64,000 nucleotides of DNA from contig JBDKSW010000007.1 in the NCBI GenBank assembly GCA_039698035.1, positions 124,001-188,000 of the forward strand, in the 5' to 3' direction. The stretch's first letter is position 1. Each line of letters starts with the position of its first letter. This DNA comes from JAJFUI01 sp039698035 (lineage in GTDB: Bacteria > Planctomycetota > Planctomycetia > Pirellulales > Thermoguttaceae). Shown piece by piece: positions 1 to 9,063 of the stretch. Position numbers and translations under genes: made by a program. The notes beneath the pieces were generated by a model that saw nothing but the letters and a program-made list of their open reading frames with translations, did no database searches and was not told where the DNA came from.

Positions 1-330
1 TTGGCACTTGATGCAATGAGTGGCGTAGGGCAACGCATTCAGGCGGGCCATCGGGATGTTGGTCCCGCAGCCTTCGCAGAGTCCGAACTGGCCCTCGCGC
101 ATCCGCTCGAGGGCGTACTCGATACGGCTGAGCTCGCGGCTCTCGACCTCGGCCAACTGCGAGCTGATCTCGTCTTGGACCGAGTCCAGGGCGGCATCCA
201 CCATGTCGCTGGAGGTCTGCGCTCGAAGCTCTTTCAACAGGCTCAGATCGCCCGCCAAAGCCTTCCGCAGCGCATCGCGCCGCTTGATGAGGATCTGGTG
301 CATACTCAGGATCGCGTCTTTGCGGCTCAT
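1..330 (-). CDS. DksA/TraR-type C4 zinc-finger protein (3' end beyond window)
   Basis: Minus-strand reading frame starting at ATG 328-330 and running off the left edge after 110 codons, so the C-terminus is missing. An AGGTGA ribosome site lies about 7 bases upstream of the ATG. The protein is a helical hairpin (about residues 5-80) followed by a C4 zinc finger with Cys85, Cys88, Cys106 and Cys109, the C-x2-C-x17-C-x2-C spacing of DksA. The hairpin tip carries D42-x-x-D45-x-A47, matching the DxxDxA tip motif that DksA inserts into the RNA polymerase secondary channel. In known DksA proteins this acts with ppGpp on stable-RNA and stress promoters; that role is inferred here from the intact motif. 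Confidence 0.85.
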   Translation of the reverse strand, partial: MSRKDAILSMHQILIKRRDALRKALAGDLSLLKELRAQTSSDMVDAALDSVQDEISSQLAEVESRELSRIEYALERMREGQFGLCEGCGTNIPMARLNALPYATHCIKCQ

Positions 331-793
331 AGGGCTTTCACCTCGGCGTCCGACCATCGCGTCGCTGAAGGCTTCCCCCCCCTCAGTGTTGCTTGTTCGA
401 ACCCCATTCTCGCAATGCATGTCCGAGTCAATCACGTTGTTGGAACCTCAGTTGTCGGCGGCCGACTGCCTGGGACCGTCGATCGACGGCAACCAAAATA
501 TACTACGCAGTCCGACCGCTTGTGGGTCAAGATAAGAAGAAGTTTTGGATGCGACGGCCTGCGGACAATTTCCGGGAGAACAAAATGCCCCCCCAGAGGC
601 CCTTCCCAATGCCGCGTGCGATGCTTCGTCGGAAGTTCGCTATCGGATAATCGTCAAAACCCGCAAAGATATACAGCCGTTTTTCGGCAATGGCGTTGCT
701 GCGTCGGGCGCCACGGCGGGTCTTTTGACGAAACGACCGCCGTAAGCTACATCCAGTAGAGGGATTAGCACTTCTATCCAGGCGGTTCTACAG
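331..793. other. 463-bp divergent intergenic region
   Basis: Separates the minus-strand DksA-type gene from the plus-strand FHA gene, so it should hold both promoters. A loose minus-strand candidate is TTGACC (525-530) and TAGTAT (500-505) with a long 19-base spacer. A loose plus-strand candidate is TTGACG (725-730) followed 18 bases on by TACATC. Two C homopolymers are present (375-382, eight C; 588-594, seven C). No RNA gene or convincing short gene is seen. Confidence 0.4.
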
Positions 794-2839
794 ATGGTTG
801 CCACAGTCGATGCGCCCGAGCGGCCGGCCGTTTGCCATGAGGCCGCGGGGCACTTACTGATGCGTGTCTCCAGCCCCTCGCGCCGCGGCCAGTTGGTCCG
901 TCTCGGGGCGGCCAAATGTACTATCGGCTCCGGCCGCCAGTGTACACTGCGGCTCCGCTCGCCGGGCGTTGCCCCGATGCACTGCCTGGTCCTTCGTGGT
1001 TCGAGGGCCACGATTGTCCGACGCTGGTCAGCCGACACCCGGCTGAACGAACAGGCTTTTACCGATGCGGAGCTCAGCAAGGGGGATCGCTTGGCCATTG
1101 GGCCCGTCGAACTGGAAATCGTGGACCTCGGAACGCCATCGATCGCGTCCGACCGATCGGAGCCAAACGACTCGGCCAATTGGCAGCCATCGGACGCCGA
1201 GGATGCCAACGCCGCCGCGCGCCGCCAGTGGCAAGTTGAAAGAGACGAAACCCAACGCGAGCTCGACGAGCAACGCGACCAACTCGCGGACCAGTCGATA
1301 GAACTTCAGTCGCTGCGTCGGGCCATTTCGGAGGACCGCACGGCCGTCGAGCGTCAACAGACCGCTTGGTTGCAAGAAAAACAAGAAGCCGAGCAGGAAA
1401 TCTCGCGGCAGCGGCAAGACATCGAGCGACAACGGGCCGAACTGGACGTCCAGGCCGCCAAACTGGACGGCTCGTGCAATGCCCTGACCGTTGATCGCCA
1501 GGCCCTTCAGCGCGAACAAGACGCCTTTGCCGAGCGGCAGCGGCAGTGGGAGGCCGAGAAGGGCCGGCTGCAATCGGAGCTCGACCAGGGCCGGCAGGAG
1601 CTGGCTGCCGAGTCGGCTCGCCAGGCTGAGCAGAGCGAGACGCTCGCCGCGCAGCAGGCCAACATTGAAAACGCACGGAATGCCGCAAGCGAGGAGCAGC
1701 GCCAGTGGCAAACGGAACGCGATGCGCAAGCCGAGCGGCAAGACAGTCTCCAGTCGGAGAACAACGTGCTGGCGGACGAGCGGCGGCAGTGGCGCGCCGA
1801 AAAGGATGAGATGCAACGGCGGCTCGATCAGCAGCGTATCCAGGCCACGACCGAGTTGACTAAGCTCCAGGCGCAGCGCGACATCATCGACGAGGAACGC
1901 AGGGCGCTCGTCGAGCAGCGGGCCGCCTTTGAACAAGAGCGTCAAGCGTGGGAATTGGAACGCCAGCAGGCCGCCGAGGCGGCTGCCGCGCCCGTTGACG
2001 CCACGGCCACCCCCGAACCGCAGGAGCTCCAATTCCTCGCCCCCTCGGAGAAGCCGCCGGTCAGCCTGGCCGATGTCTTCCGCCGCGTTGGCGCGACCGT
2101 TGACACGTCCGACGAGCCGTCCGAGCCCGAACCGATACGGGCGAAAGATACTGCTATTGCTGCCGTGCGTCCCGCGGAGCGATCGCCGTCAGCCGCCAAC
2201 GCTCATGATGATGACGGCGAGGAATCCGTGGACGCCTATATGAGCCGTCTGATGCAGCGGGTTCGGTCGTCGGAAAACAGCGGCGAACCGGCCTCCAGCG
2301 TTTCCGAGCCGGCGCCAGCGCCCGCCGAACCGCCCATCCAGGTTTCGCAGCGGCGCGAGCCGGTAACGGTCTTGCCGCGAGCGGCGGCTCCTGAAACGCA
2401 TGTCGATCTATCGGCCATGCGCAAGCTGGCCAACCTGTCGGCGCAGAACAACCTCCGCCGTCACGCCCGACGAGTCCTGGTGAGCGAGATGTATTCGCGG
2501 CTGGTGGCTTCGGTCATCGCTCTGGTGACGGGCGTCGGCCTCTTCATCATTTGGAAGCGATTTGCCGCTTGGGAAGCCGCGTACTATGCGTCGCTGGTCG
2601 CGCTGTTGGTGGCCATCTATACCGGCCTGCGCTACGCCATGGTTACTGGCCGGCTGATCGTCAACAAGTCGGGCCATGTCGATTGGAACTCGGAGCAAGA
2701 AGCGATGCCCGCATCCGCCGAAGACACGGCGGCGACCCGCGAGAGTCAAGCGGCCGACACGTCGCTCGCCGAGGAGGCTGCCAACGACGTGGCCGACGGT
2801 GCCCCCGGCCCTCGTTCTCTGGAAGAAGAAGGGGCGTGA
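794..2839 (+). CDS. FHA-domain coiled-coil membrane protein
   Basis: 681 residues. An FHA-like domain occupies about residues 20-110, with the glycine-serine strand around IGSGRQCTLRL and a later MHC segment typical of the phosphothreonine-binding fold. Residues about 140-400 are a long Gln/Glu/Arg-rich coiled coil, followed by a Pro/Ala/Glu-rich low-complexity linker (about 400-530). Two hydrophobic helices near residues 568-620 anchor it in the membrane, and a short acidic tail ends the protein. FHA domains read threonine phosphorylation by Hanks-type kinases, and one such kinase lies at 9064-11094, so a signalling or scaffold role is likely but inferred. Biased Gln/Arg composition opens long antisense frames opposite the coiled coil; these are not taken as genes. 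Confidence 0.75.
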   Translation: MVATVDAPERPAVCHEAAGHLLMRVSSPSRRGQLVRLGAAKCTIGSGRQCTLRLRSPGVAPMHCLVLRGSRATIVRRWSADTRLNEQAFTDAELSKGDRLAIGPVELEIVDLGTPSIASDRSEPNDSANWQPSDAEDANAAARRQWQVERDETQRELDEQRDQLADQSIELQSLRRAISEDRTAVERQQTAWLQEKQEAEQEISRQRQDIERQRAELDVQAAKLDGSCNALTVDRQALQREQDAFAERQRQWEAEKGRLQSELDQGRQELAAESARQAEQSETLAAQQANIENARNAASEEQRQWQTERDAQAERQDSLQSENNVLADERRQWRAEKDEMQRRLDQQRIQATTELTKLQAQRDIIDEERRALVEQRAAFEQERQAWELERQQAAEAAAAPVDATATPEPQELQFLAPSEKPPVSLADVFRRVGATVDTSDEPSEPEPIRAKDTAIAAVRPAERSPSAANAHDDDGEESVDAYMSRLMQRVRSSENSGEPASSVSEPAPAPAEPPIQVSQRREPVTVLPRAAAPETHVDLSAMRKLANLSAQNNLRRHARRVLVSEMYSRLVASVIALVTGVGLFIIWKRFAAWEAAYYASLVALLVAIYTGLRYAMVTGRLIVNKSGHVDWNSEQEAMPASAEDTAATRESQAADTSLAEEAANDVADGAPGPRSLEEEGA

Positions 2840-2867
2840 GGGCGGCCGCCCAGAACGTCTTGGCTCT

Positions 2868-3896
2868 CTACGATCCGCGGTCGGCCTGAATGTCGGCGAA
2901 GTCGCGCAGGTGATAGTCGATGCCGACGAAGTCCAAAATGCGGGTGAGCGCCCGCAGGGCCACGCCCATGCCGTCCGGCCCGCTGAAGCCGCCGAATTGA
3001 CCGCCGCCCTTCAGATGCGGCTCCAGGTCCAAGAAGACGCCGGGGATGCCGCGACGGCGCAGTTTCCGCTCGACGGCTGGCAGGATTCGGCTGAAATCAC
3101 GCAGAATGGCCTCGTGGCAGCCTTGTCCGATGTCGGCGGGCACGAAGTTGGCCAGGCAGTCCTCGTTGACGGGACCGCCAGGCTGCCGTCCGGCCGGCGC
3201 CGCGCTGTCGCCGCCGCAGTAATCCTTGATGTGCATCCAGCCGAGGCCCGGCTTTACGGCCAAGTATTGCTGGTAGACTTCGGCGGGCGAAAAGCCTTGG
3301 CACAGCACGTTGGCCGAATCGAAAATCAGCAACATGCCCGGATGGTTCACTTGCCGAAAGATCTCGGCGAGAATCTCGCCCGTGTGTCCGACCAGATTCG
3401 CCTCCAGTTCCAAACCGTAGGTCAAATCGGCCCGATGGCACGCTTCGGCGATCTGGCCCAGTTGATCGACGACCTGTGGCAGATGTTCTCGCGGATCGGA
3501 CCGTTTCGGCGGATAGAACGAAAAGCCGCGAATCAGCTTGGCCTCGAAGGTGTGGGCCAGATCGCAGGCTTTTTTCACATCGGTGGCCAAGTACTTCTTG
3601 AACGGCACATAGGCGTTCTTCGTGCCGTCCTCGACGTCGCAAAGCTTGATCTTGCCCAACGGCGAGCCGATCGACGAGACGTTCAGTCCATATTCATCCT
3701 GAAGATGGCGGATCTTTTGAATCTCGGCCAGCGTCAGCTTCATGACGTTCTTGATGCCGCTGCCCACGTCAATAAAACGCAGGCTGTAGTATTGCAGCCC
3801 CAAGGCGGCGAAGGCCGCGAACTGTTGCACGGCCGTTTTTTGATTGGCGGCCTCGTCGGCAAACCCGGACAGGATGACTCGCGGCAGGTCGGACAT
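2868..3896 (-). CDS. Sugar phosphate isomerase/epimerase family protein (TIM barrel)
   Basis: 342 residues from ATG 3894-3896, preceded by a GGTGA site; a TTG at 3938 would add 14 residues but has no better ribosome site. The sequence follows the xylose-isomerase-like TIM-barrel pattern: an early GFADEA strand, a central segment with Glu-Leu-Glu-Ala-Asn (metal-binding Glu), a FDSAN strand and a late WMHIKD segment whose His and Asp usually bind the divalent metal. Members isomerise or epimerise sugars and sugar acids; the substrate cannot be read from sequence. There is no signal peptide, so it is probably cytoplasmic. It stands alone, convergent with the FHA gene and about 100 bases from queF. 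Confidence 0.75.
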   Translation of the reverse strand: MSDLPRVILSGFADEAANQKTAVQQFAAFAALGLQYYSLRFIDVGSGIKNVMKLTLAEIQKIRHLQDEYGLNVSSIGSPLGKIKLCDVEDGTKNAYVPFKKYLATDVKKACDLAHTFEAKLIRGFSFYPPKRSDPREHLPQVVDQLGQIAEACHRADLTYGLELEANLVGHTGEILAEIFRQVNHPGMLLIFDSANVLCQGFSPAEVYQQYLAVKPGLGWMHIKDYCGGDSAAPAGRQPGGPVNEDCLANFVPADIGQGCHEAILRDFSRILPAVERKLRRRGIPGVFLDLEPHLKGGGQFGGFSGPDGMGVALRALTRILDFVGIDYHLRDFADIQADRGS

Positions 3897-3999
3897 GGGG
3901 ATCACCGGGGGTTGGTATTGATAGTTTTGGGAGGGCAAGGGGTTCGGGACTCAAGGTTCAGAAGTCGCCGAACAGCCGTGCTGACTGCGGATAGCTCGC

Positions 4000-4362
4000 T
4001 CAATCGGTTGAAAGCTGATAGGTGGCCGTTACGGTCGTCGTGATTCCACCGCGCGGCGTGAACGACGCGGCCAGCGTCATGCGACGCGGACGCACCACGG
4101 CCACGAGGTCGTCGAGGATGCGGTTGGTCGCCGCTTCGTAGTAGATGCCCTCGTTGCGGAACTGTTGCAGGTAGAGCTTAAGGCTCTTCAGCTCGACGCA
4201 GCTCGCCTCTGGCACGTAGGTGATTCGCAGCGTGCCGAAGTCCGGCTGGCCCGTCTTGGGACAGACCGACGTGAATTCGGGGCACACGATCTCGATCGTA
4301 TAGTCCCGTTGGGCACAAGGGTTGTTGAACGTCTCTAGGACACTTCGGAAACGGTCGTTCAC
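4000..4362 (-). CDS. queF: NADPH-dependent 7-cyano-7-deazaguanine reductase QueF (short type)
   Basis: 120 residues with a GTG start (4360-4362) preceded by AAAGGAG. QueF reduces preQ0 to preQ1, the last free-base step before tRNA insertion in queuosine synthesis. The catalytic-loop segment FTSVCPKTGQPDFGT places the thioimide-forming cysteine at Cys34 and the acid at Asp41, and the QueF signature ELKSLKLYL follows at residues 57-65. The length fits the single-domain (YkvM-like) subgroup. Where the Bacillus enzyme has a Phe-His-Glu segment this protein reads Ile-Tyr-Tyr-Glu; whether this is an ordinary subgroup variant cannot be told here. It is divergent from queC-queE, so three pathway genes share one intergenic region. 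Confidence 0.93.
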   Translation of the reverse strand: MNDRFRSVLETFNNPCAQRDYTIEIVCPEFTSVCPKTGQPDFGTLRITYVPEASCVELKSLKLYLQQFRNEGIYYEAATNRILDDLVAVVRPRRMTLAASFTPRGGITTTVTATYQLSTD

Positions 4363-4461
4363 TCGGTTCGCTCCTTTTCTTCAGCCCCTTATTGTGGCAT
4401 GATAATGACTGATGGGAAAGGGGCGGCCGATTGACATCGCCGCGACAGGCGCCAGGTTCTT

Positions 4462-5169
4462 ATGCCAGCGATCAACGACACTTTTCGCAAACCAGCGGTG
4501 GTGCTGCTGTCCGGCGGCCTCGATTCGGCGACCACCGCGGCCATTGCCCGGCACGAGGGGTTCCAGGTTCATGCCCTGTCGGCCGACTACGGCCAACGGC
4601 ACCGCTTCGAGCTTTCCGCCGCCCGGCGTGTGGCCCGACACCTGGGCGTGACACGGCATGTCGTCCTTCGCGTCGGGCTTGGCGAACTGGGCGGCAGCGC
4701 GTTGACGGACCAAATCGCCGTGCCGAAGGACCGCCCCACCGACGAGATGGCCGGGGAAATTCCGCCCACCTATGTGCCCGCCCGGAATACGGTGCTGCTC
4801 TCGCTGGCCCTGGCCTATGCCGAGACCATCAACGCGGCCGACATTTTCCTGGGCGTCAACGCCGTCGACTACAGCGGCTATCCCGATTGCCGCCCCGAGT
4901 TCCTGGCCGCATTCGAGAAGGTTGCCAATCTGGGCACTCGGGCGGGGGGCGAAGGCCGGCTGAAGTTCACGATCCACTCGCCGCTGATGCGTCTGACCAA
5001 GGCCGAGATCATCCGCCGCGGCGTTGCCTTGCGTGTGCCCTATGAACTGACCCACACGTGCTACGATCCCAACCCGGCCGGCGTCGCTTGCGGTCACTGC
5101 GATGCCTGTCTGCTGCGGCTTCACGGGTTCGCCGATGCCGGATTGGTCGATCCGGTTCCGTATCAATAG
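4462..5169 (+). CDS. queC: 7-cyano-7-deazaguanine synthase QueC
   Basis: 235 residues. QueC converts 7-carboxy-7-deazaguanine to preQ0 with ATP and ammonia. The N-terminal PP-loop SGGLDS is at residues 17-22. The C-terminal structural zinc site is Cys200, Cys210, Cys213 and Cys216. Length matches the family. The stop lies 4 bases before queE, indicating a two-gene transcript carrying consecutive steps, with queF divergent. No preQ1 riboswitch-like leader was recognised upstream (4363-4461). Confidence 0.93.
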   Translation: MPAINDTFRKPAVVLLSGGLDSATTAAIARHEGFQVHALSADYGQRHRFELSAARRVARHLGVTRHVVLRVGLGELGGSALTDQIAVPKDRPTDEMAGEIPPTYVPARNTVLLSLALAYAETINAADIFLGVNAVDYSGYPDCRPEFLAAFEKVANLGTRAGGEGRLKFTIHSPLMRLTKAEIIRRGVALRVPYELTHTCYDPNPAGVACGHCDACLLRLHGFADAGLVDPVPYQ

Positions 5170-5173
5170 TCCC

Positions 5174-5872
5174 ATGCGAATTGCCGAGATATTTCGATCG
5201 ATTCAAGGCGAGGGACGTCTGACCGGCGTGGAAAGTGTCTTCGTTCGGGCGAGCGGCTGCAATCTTCGCTGCCGATGGTGCGACACGCGCTATGCGTCGT
5301 GGACGCCCGAAGGCGAAGACCTCTCGGTCGGTGAAATCCTGGCTCAGATCGAGCAGGCGGCCTCGTCACGGCCCGTCCGACACGCCGTCCTGACGGGCGG
5401 CGAGCCGATGCTTTTCGCGGAACTGATTCCGCTGGCCGCCGCGTTGCACGAGGCCGGTTGGCACATCACGGTCGAAACGGCCGGCACGCTTTATCTGCCG
5501 GTCGCTTGTGATCTGATGTCGATCAGCCCGAAGTTGTCGAACTCGGCCCCGACGTTGGAGCCGGACCGCCATTGGGCCAACCGTCACAATCAGCAGCGCC
5601 ACGCCCCAGAGTCGATTCGGCGTCTGCTTGCTGAGTACGACTGTCAACTGAAGTTTGTCGTGGACCGGCCCGAGGATTGTGACGAGGTCGCGTCCTATGT
5701 TGCGGAATTCCCAGAAATCTCACCGTCGCAGGTGATGCTGATGCCCCAGGGCGTCGATGCCGCCGCATTGGTCTCGAAGGCCGCGTGGCTGGAACCCTAT
5801 TGCGAGGCGCTCGGTTGGGTCTATTGTCCCAGGCGTCAGGTCGAATGGTTCGGCGCGCAACGCGGGAAGTAA
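5174..5872 (+). CDS. queE: 7-carboxy-7-deazaguanine synthase QueE (radical SAM)
   Basis: 232 residues from ATG 5174, chosen because the protein then begins with the family-typical MRIAEIFRSIQGEG. QueE rearranges 6-carboxytetrahydropterin to 7-carboxy-7-deazaguanine with S-adenosylmethionine and Mg2+. The cluster-binding motif CNLRCRWC supplies Cys29, Cys33 and Cys36, followed by the usual Asp-Thr. A TGGEP segment for SAM contact is also present. It follows queC by 4 bases. QueD, which makes the substrate, is not in this window. Confidence 0.93.
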   Translation: MRIAEIFRSIQGEGRLTGVESVFVRASGCNLRCRWCDTRYASWTPEGEDLSVGEILAQIEQAASSRPVRHAVLTGGEPMLFAELIPLAAALHEAGWHITVETAGTLYLPVACDLMSISPKLSNSAPTLEPDRHWANRHNQQRHAPESIRRLLAEYDCQLKFVVDRPEDCDEVASYVAEFPEISPSQVMLMPQGVDAAALVSKAAWLEPYCEALGWVYCPRRQVEWFGAQRGK

Positions 5873-5952
5873 CGTCGCTTTCTTGCGGGAACTGAGCGGC
5901 GACAGTATGCTGGTGCGGCAAACACGCCACTCCGACCGAGAGAAAAATTGCC

Positions 5953-6822
5953 ATGAGCATCGCCGTCACTGGGGCCTGGGGACAGTTGGGTGGTGAACTG
6001 TGCCGCCAGTTGGGCGATCGCGCCGTCCCGCTCGACATCGACACGCTCGATTTGACCGACGGCGTCGCGGTCAGGAAGCGGATGCTGGCATTGAAGCCCT
6101 CGGCCATCATCAACTGCGCGGCCTACACCCAGGTGGATCAGGCTGAGACCGAGCCGGAGCGGTGCCACGCGGTCAATGCGACGGCGGTCGAGCATTTGGC
6201 CACGGCCTGCGGTCAGCTCGATTGCCCGCTGGTTCAAATCAGCACGGACTACGTGTTTGGCGGCATGCCCCGAGTGCCGCGTCCTTGGCGAGAAGATGAT
6301 CCGACCGTGCCCCAAGGAGTCTACGCCCGAACGAAGCGGGCCGGTGAACAGGCCGCCGCAGGGCATCCAAAACACCTGATCGTTCGGACGTGCGGACTCT
6401 ATGCGAGGCGATCCGACGACCGGGCCGTCAACTTCGTCCGAACAATGCTGCGGCTTGGGGCCACGCGGCCCGAGCTGCGCGTCGTGGCCGATCAGCACTG
6501 CACGCCGACCTATGTGCCGCACCTCGCCCGGGCGATTCTCTTCATGCTGGAGCGGCCCGCTCCGTGGGGCGTTTACCACGTGACGAACACGGGCCAGACC
6601 ACCTGGCATGAGTTCGCCGAGGAACTCTTTCGGATTGCCAAGATGCCGGTCTCGGTTCGCCGCATCACCACGGCGGAGTACGGAGCCCCCGCGCCGCGGC
6701 CTCCGTACAGTGTCTTGGACACGTCAGCGTATCACGGCCTCGGCGGGCCGGCCATGCCCGACTGGAAAGCGGCACTAGCGGAATATTTCGCAAAAGACGG
6801 AGACCCCTGCGATGGACGCTAA
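5953..6822 (+). CDS. rfbD: dTDP-4-dehydrorhamnose reductase family protein
   Basis: 289 residues, extended-SDR fold. The nucleotide-binding glycine motif GAWGQLG is at residues 7-13, a STDYVFGG segment at about 97-104, and the catalytic Tyr124-x3-Lys128 pair lies in VYARTKRAG. RmlD/RfbD reduces dTDP-4-keto-L-rhamnose to dTDP-L-rhamnose for surface polysaccharides. No rmlA, rmlB or rmlC is nearby, so the exact sugar nucleotide is not certain. The end overlaps the start of the following SDR gene by 11 bases, implying translational coupling. Confidence 0.85.
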   Translation: MSIAVTGAWGQLGGELCRQLGDRAVPLDIDTLDLTDGVAVRKRMLALKPSAIINCAAYTQVDQAETEPERCHAVNATAVEHLATACGQLDCPLVQISTDYVFGGMPRVPRPWREDDPTVPQGVYARTKRAGEQAAAGHPKHLIVRTCGLYARRSDDRAVNFVRTMLRLGATRPELRVVADQHCTPTYVPHLARAILFMLERPAPWGVYHVTNTGQTTWHEFAEELFRIAKMPVSVRRITTAEYGAPAPRPPYSVLDTSAYHGLGGPAMPDWKAALAEYFAKDGDPCDGR

Positions 6823-7576
6823 CGCGAAGCAACCGAAGATCGCTCTGGTGACTGGCAGCGGGAAACGCCGGGTGGGCAGCGCCGTGGTTCGTGCGCTGGC
6901 GGATCGCGGCTATGCGGTGGCCATCCACTACCACCGGTCGAAGGACGACGCCCAGGAAACCGTGCGGGAACTGCAATCGCGGGGCGTTCGAGCCGTGGCG
7001 TTCGAGGCGGATCTGGCGCGCGAAGCCGACGTGGATCGGCTGTTCGAGCAAGTGCAGCAAACGTTCGGCCGCTTGGACGTGCTCGTGACGTCGGCCGCCC
7101 TTTGGGAGCGGAAGCCGCTGGAGGAATTGACGGCCGCCGACGTTCAGCGACAGTTCGAGGTCAATACGCTGGGCACGTTCCTCTGCTGCCGCCGGGCCGG
7201 ATTGATCATGGCCGGCCAGCCGGAGGGGGGCGTGATCGTTACGATCGGCGACTGGGCGACCGCCCGACCCTACACGGGCTATGCGGCCTACTTTGTCAGC
7301 AAAGGCGCCATCCCGACCCTGACGCGCAGCCTTGCCGTGGAGTTGGCAAGCCGGAACCCGGCCGTCCGAGTCAACTGCGTCCTGCCGGGCCCCGTGATGC
7401 TTCCAGAGAACGTTTCGGAACACGAGGTCAAAGGCATCGTGACCGGCACGCTGCTCAAGCGGCTTGGCAGTCCAGAGAACGTCGCCCAGGCAGTGCTTTT
7501 TCTGGTGGACAACGACTACGTCACGGGCGTTTGCCTGCCGGTCGACGGCGGCCGCACCATCGCCGATGGCCGTTGA
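6812..7576 (+). CDS. SDR-family oxidoreductase, pteridine-reductase/FolM-like
   Basis: 254 residues, classical short-chain dehydrogenase. The cofactor motif is TGSGKRRVG (residues 14-22), where Lys-Arg after the glycines suggests NADPH. The catalytic pair is Tyr160-x3-Lys164 and the C-terminus has the usual VTGVCLPVDGG segment. The TGxxKR start and the general layout resemble pteridine reductase and dihydromonapterin reductase (FolM), but FabG-like SDRs are also possible. It overlaps rfbD by 11 bases. Closeness to the pterin-derived queuosine genes makes a pterin substrate attractive; that is inference only. Confidence 0.75.
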   Translation: MDANAKQPKIALVTGSGKRRVGSAVVRALADRGYAVAIHYHRSKDDAQETVRELQSRGVRAVAFEADLAREADVDRLFEQVQQTFGRLDVLVTSAALWERKPLEELTAADVQRQFEVNTLGTFLCCRRAGLIMAGQPEGGVIVTIGDWATARPYTGYAAYFVSKGAIPTLTRSLAVELASRNPAVRVNCVLPGPVMLPENVSEHEVKGIVTGTLLKRLGSPENVAQAVLFLVDNDYVTGVCLPVDGGRTIADGR

Positions 7577-7600
7577 CCGATCGTCATCGGCCCGGGCGAG

Positions 7601-8935
7601 CTATGCCGAGTAACCAAACAGCTCCATCGACTCACGACATCGGTCGGCGATTCGTTCCCGCTCGGCATCGCTAATGCCGGCGTTGTGGCTGCCCAGCTTG
7701 TGGCCCAACACCAACGAGAGATGTTCGTCGAAGACCTTGGCGGACTCGGCCAAAACGGCCAATGTGGCGGGCTCTTTCCGAACGATGTCTTCGTAGCGAA
7801 TCAGATGGCTGTTTGCGTCCTCTTGGGCGAAGTCTCGGAAACAACGCGTGCTGGCATTCCACTTGGTCATCCAGTCGTCCAGCGACGGATACCAGCTCCT
7901 CGGCGTGCTGCGCCAGGTGTTCATCGGGTTCCGAACCAGAAACAGAATTTGGGCCTTCGGATAGCACCGCCGAAGCAACTCCAGTTCGGGACGGGCGTAA
8001 GCGACCTCCTTGAAACCCAGGATGTCGTGATGCTCGCGGTATTGGCCATAAAACGTTCGTAAGAACGCGCGGGCCGACTCGACGACCGCCTGCTGGGCAT
8101 ACTCGACCGCCGGGCACATGTTGGCGATCCAGAGATTCGGGTCCTCGCCGCCGCCGAAGTAACGCTCGTGCTCCTCGCTGCCGGCCGTGGAGAAATAGGC
8201 CGCGTCCATGTAGATCGCAGCGTAATGATTCAGCAATCCGCCATGCTCGCCCCAGACGAGCGTGCCCTTCCGTGCGTTGCAGATGCGTTGCAAGAGGGTC
8301 GAACCGGCCCGGTGGTTGGCCGACAGGATGATCAGGTTGATGAAATTGTCGCCAGCCGACGCCGACTCGCCGAGGTTCCAACGCAACGGGGCGTAGGTCA
8401 GGCTGGATCGTGTCGATTCCGCCGGTTGCTCGGCGGTCGGGCTCGCCACGGCTGTCGCGGCGGCCTTCTCCTCCGCGATGCTCGGCGCGGCGGCATCGGT
8501 CGGGCCCGTTGGATGCCGGCCCAAAGAACCATGCAACGCTTGCTTCAATCGTCGCAGCAACGCCCGAGCCCGATTGCTGAACCTCGCGGCTTCACGACGA
8601 TCGCTGGCGGCCAATTGGTCGGCGACGGTCGTCAGTTGTTGCCGCAGACCAGTCATTTCCTCGACCGCCTCGTGCCATCGCCGGTACATGGCGTCGGCTT
8701 CGGCGGCCATGTTTCGCATACGGTCCAGCGCGTGACGAATGGCAACGCCCTGGGGCTCGTCGCCGTGGTCCAGTGTGAGACCGGTCGGCGGCAAGGGCCT
8801 GCCAGTTTGGAGAAATTCCAGGCGATTGCCGGCATCCTGCCGATTTTTGCCCAGTGCGGTGCTTGGCATCAGCGATCGTTTCCAGGAAGTTGAGAGGCCC
8901 AGTCGGTGGCACAGTCCGCGCGCCCAACGACGCAC
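7601..8935 (-). CDS. Sulfotransferase family protein
   Basis: 444 residues from a GTG at 8933-8935; an ATG at 8867-8869 would shorten it by 22 residues, and the start is uncertain because neither has a strong ribosome site. The second half is a PAPS-dependent sulfotransferase domain: a 5'-phosphosulfate loop around HRAGSTLLQR (about residues 205-215) and a 3'-phosphate segment FLVRNPMNTWRS (about 330-345). The first 190 residues are basic and helical with an Ala-rich linker. It would transfer sulfate to a carbohydrate or other acceptor that cannot be specified. It is convergent with the SDR gene, 24 bases apart. Confidence 0.8.
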   Translation of the reverse strand: MRRWARGLCHRLGLSTSWKRSLMPSTALGKNRQDAGNRLEFLQTGRPLPPTGLTLDHGDEPQGVAIRHALDRMRNMAAEADAMYRRWHEAVEEMTGLRQQLTTVADQLAASDRREAARFSNRARALLRRLKQALHGSLGRHPTGPTDAAAPSIAEEKAAATAVASPTAEQPAESTRSSLTYAPLRWNLGESASAGDNFINLIILSANHRAGSTLLQRICNARKGTLVWGEHGGLLNHYAAIYMDAAYFSTAGSEEHERYFGGGEDPNLWIANMCPAVEYAQQAVVESARAFLRTFYGQYREHHDILGFKEVAYARPELELLRRCYPKAQILFLVRNPMNTWRSTPRSWYPSLDDWMTKWNASTRCFRDFAQEDANSHLIRYEDIVRKEPATLAVLAESAKVFDEHLSLVLGHKLGSHNAGISDAERERIADRCRESMELFGYSA

Positions 8936-9063
8936 AAACGAGATTAGCAGACGGATTATTGCAGGAAGGCAGCCCCTGGAAAAGGCCAGTTCTGGCGCTG
9001 GGGCCGTGCGCGCCGTGAGGCGTGCCTCTGATTCGACGCCTGGGCAATGCGGTTTAAGTCTGC

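Noticed and set aside
1..759. Plus-strand open frame at the left edge
   Set aside because: The minus strand encodes a DksA-type protein with conserved zinc cysteines here; the plus frame is its shadow and runs into non-coding DNA.
3941..3968. Two-unit 14-bp repeat (GGTTC..., ACTC/AGTC) upstream of the TIM-barrel gene
   Set aside because: Only two imperfect units; too weak to list as a repeat element, although it resembles the 7-bp-period arrays elsewhere.
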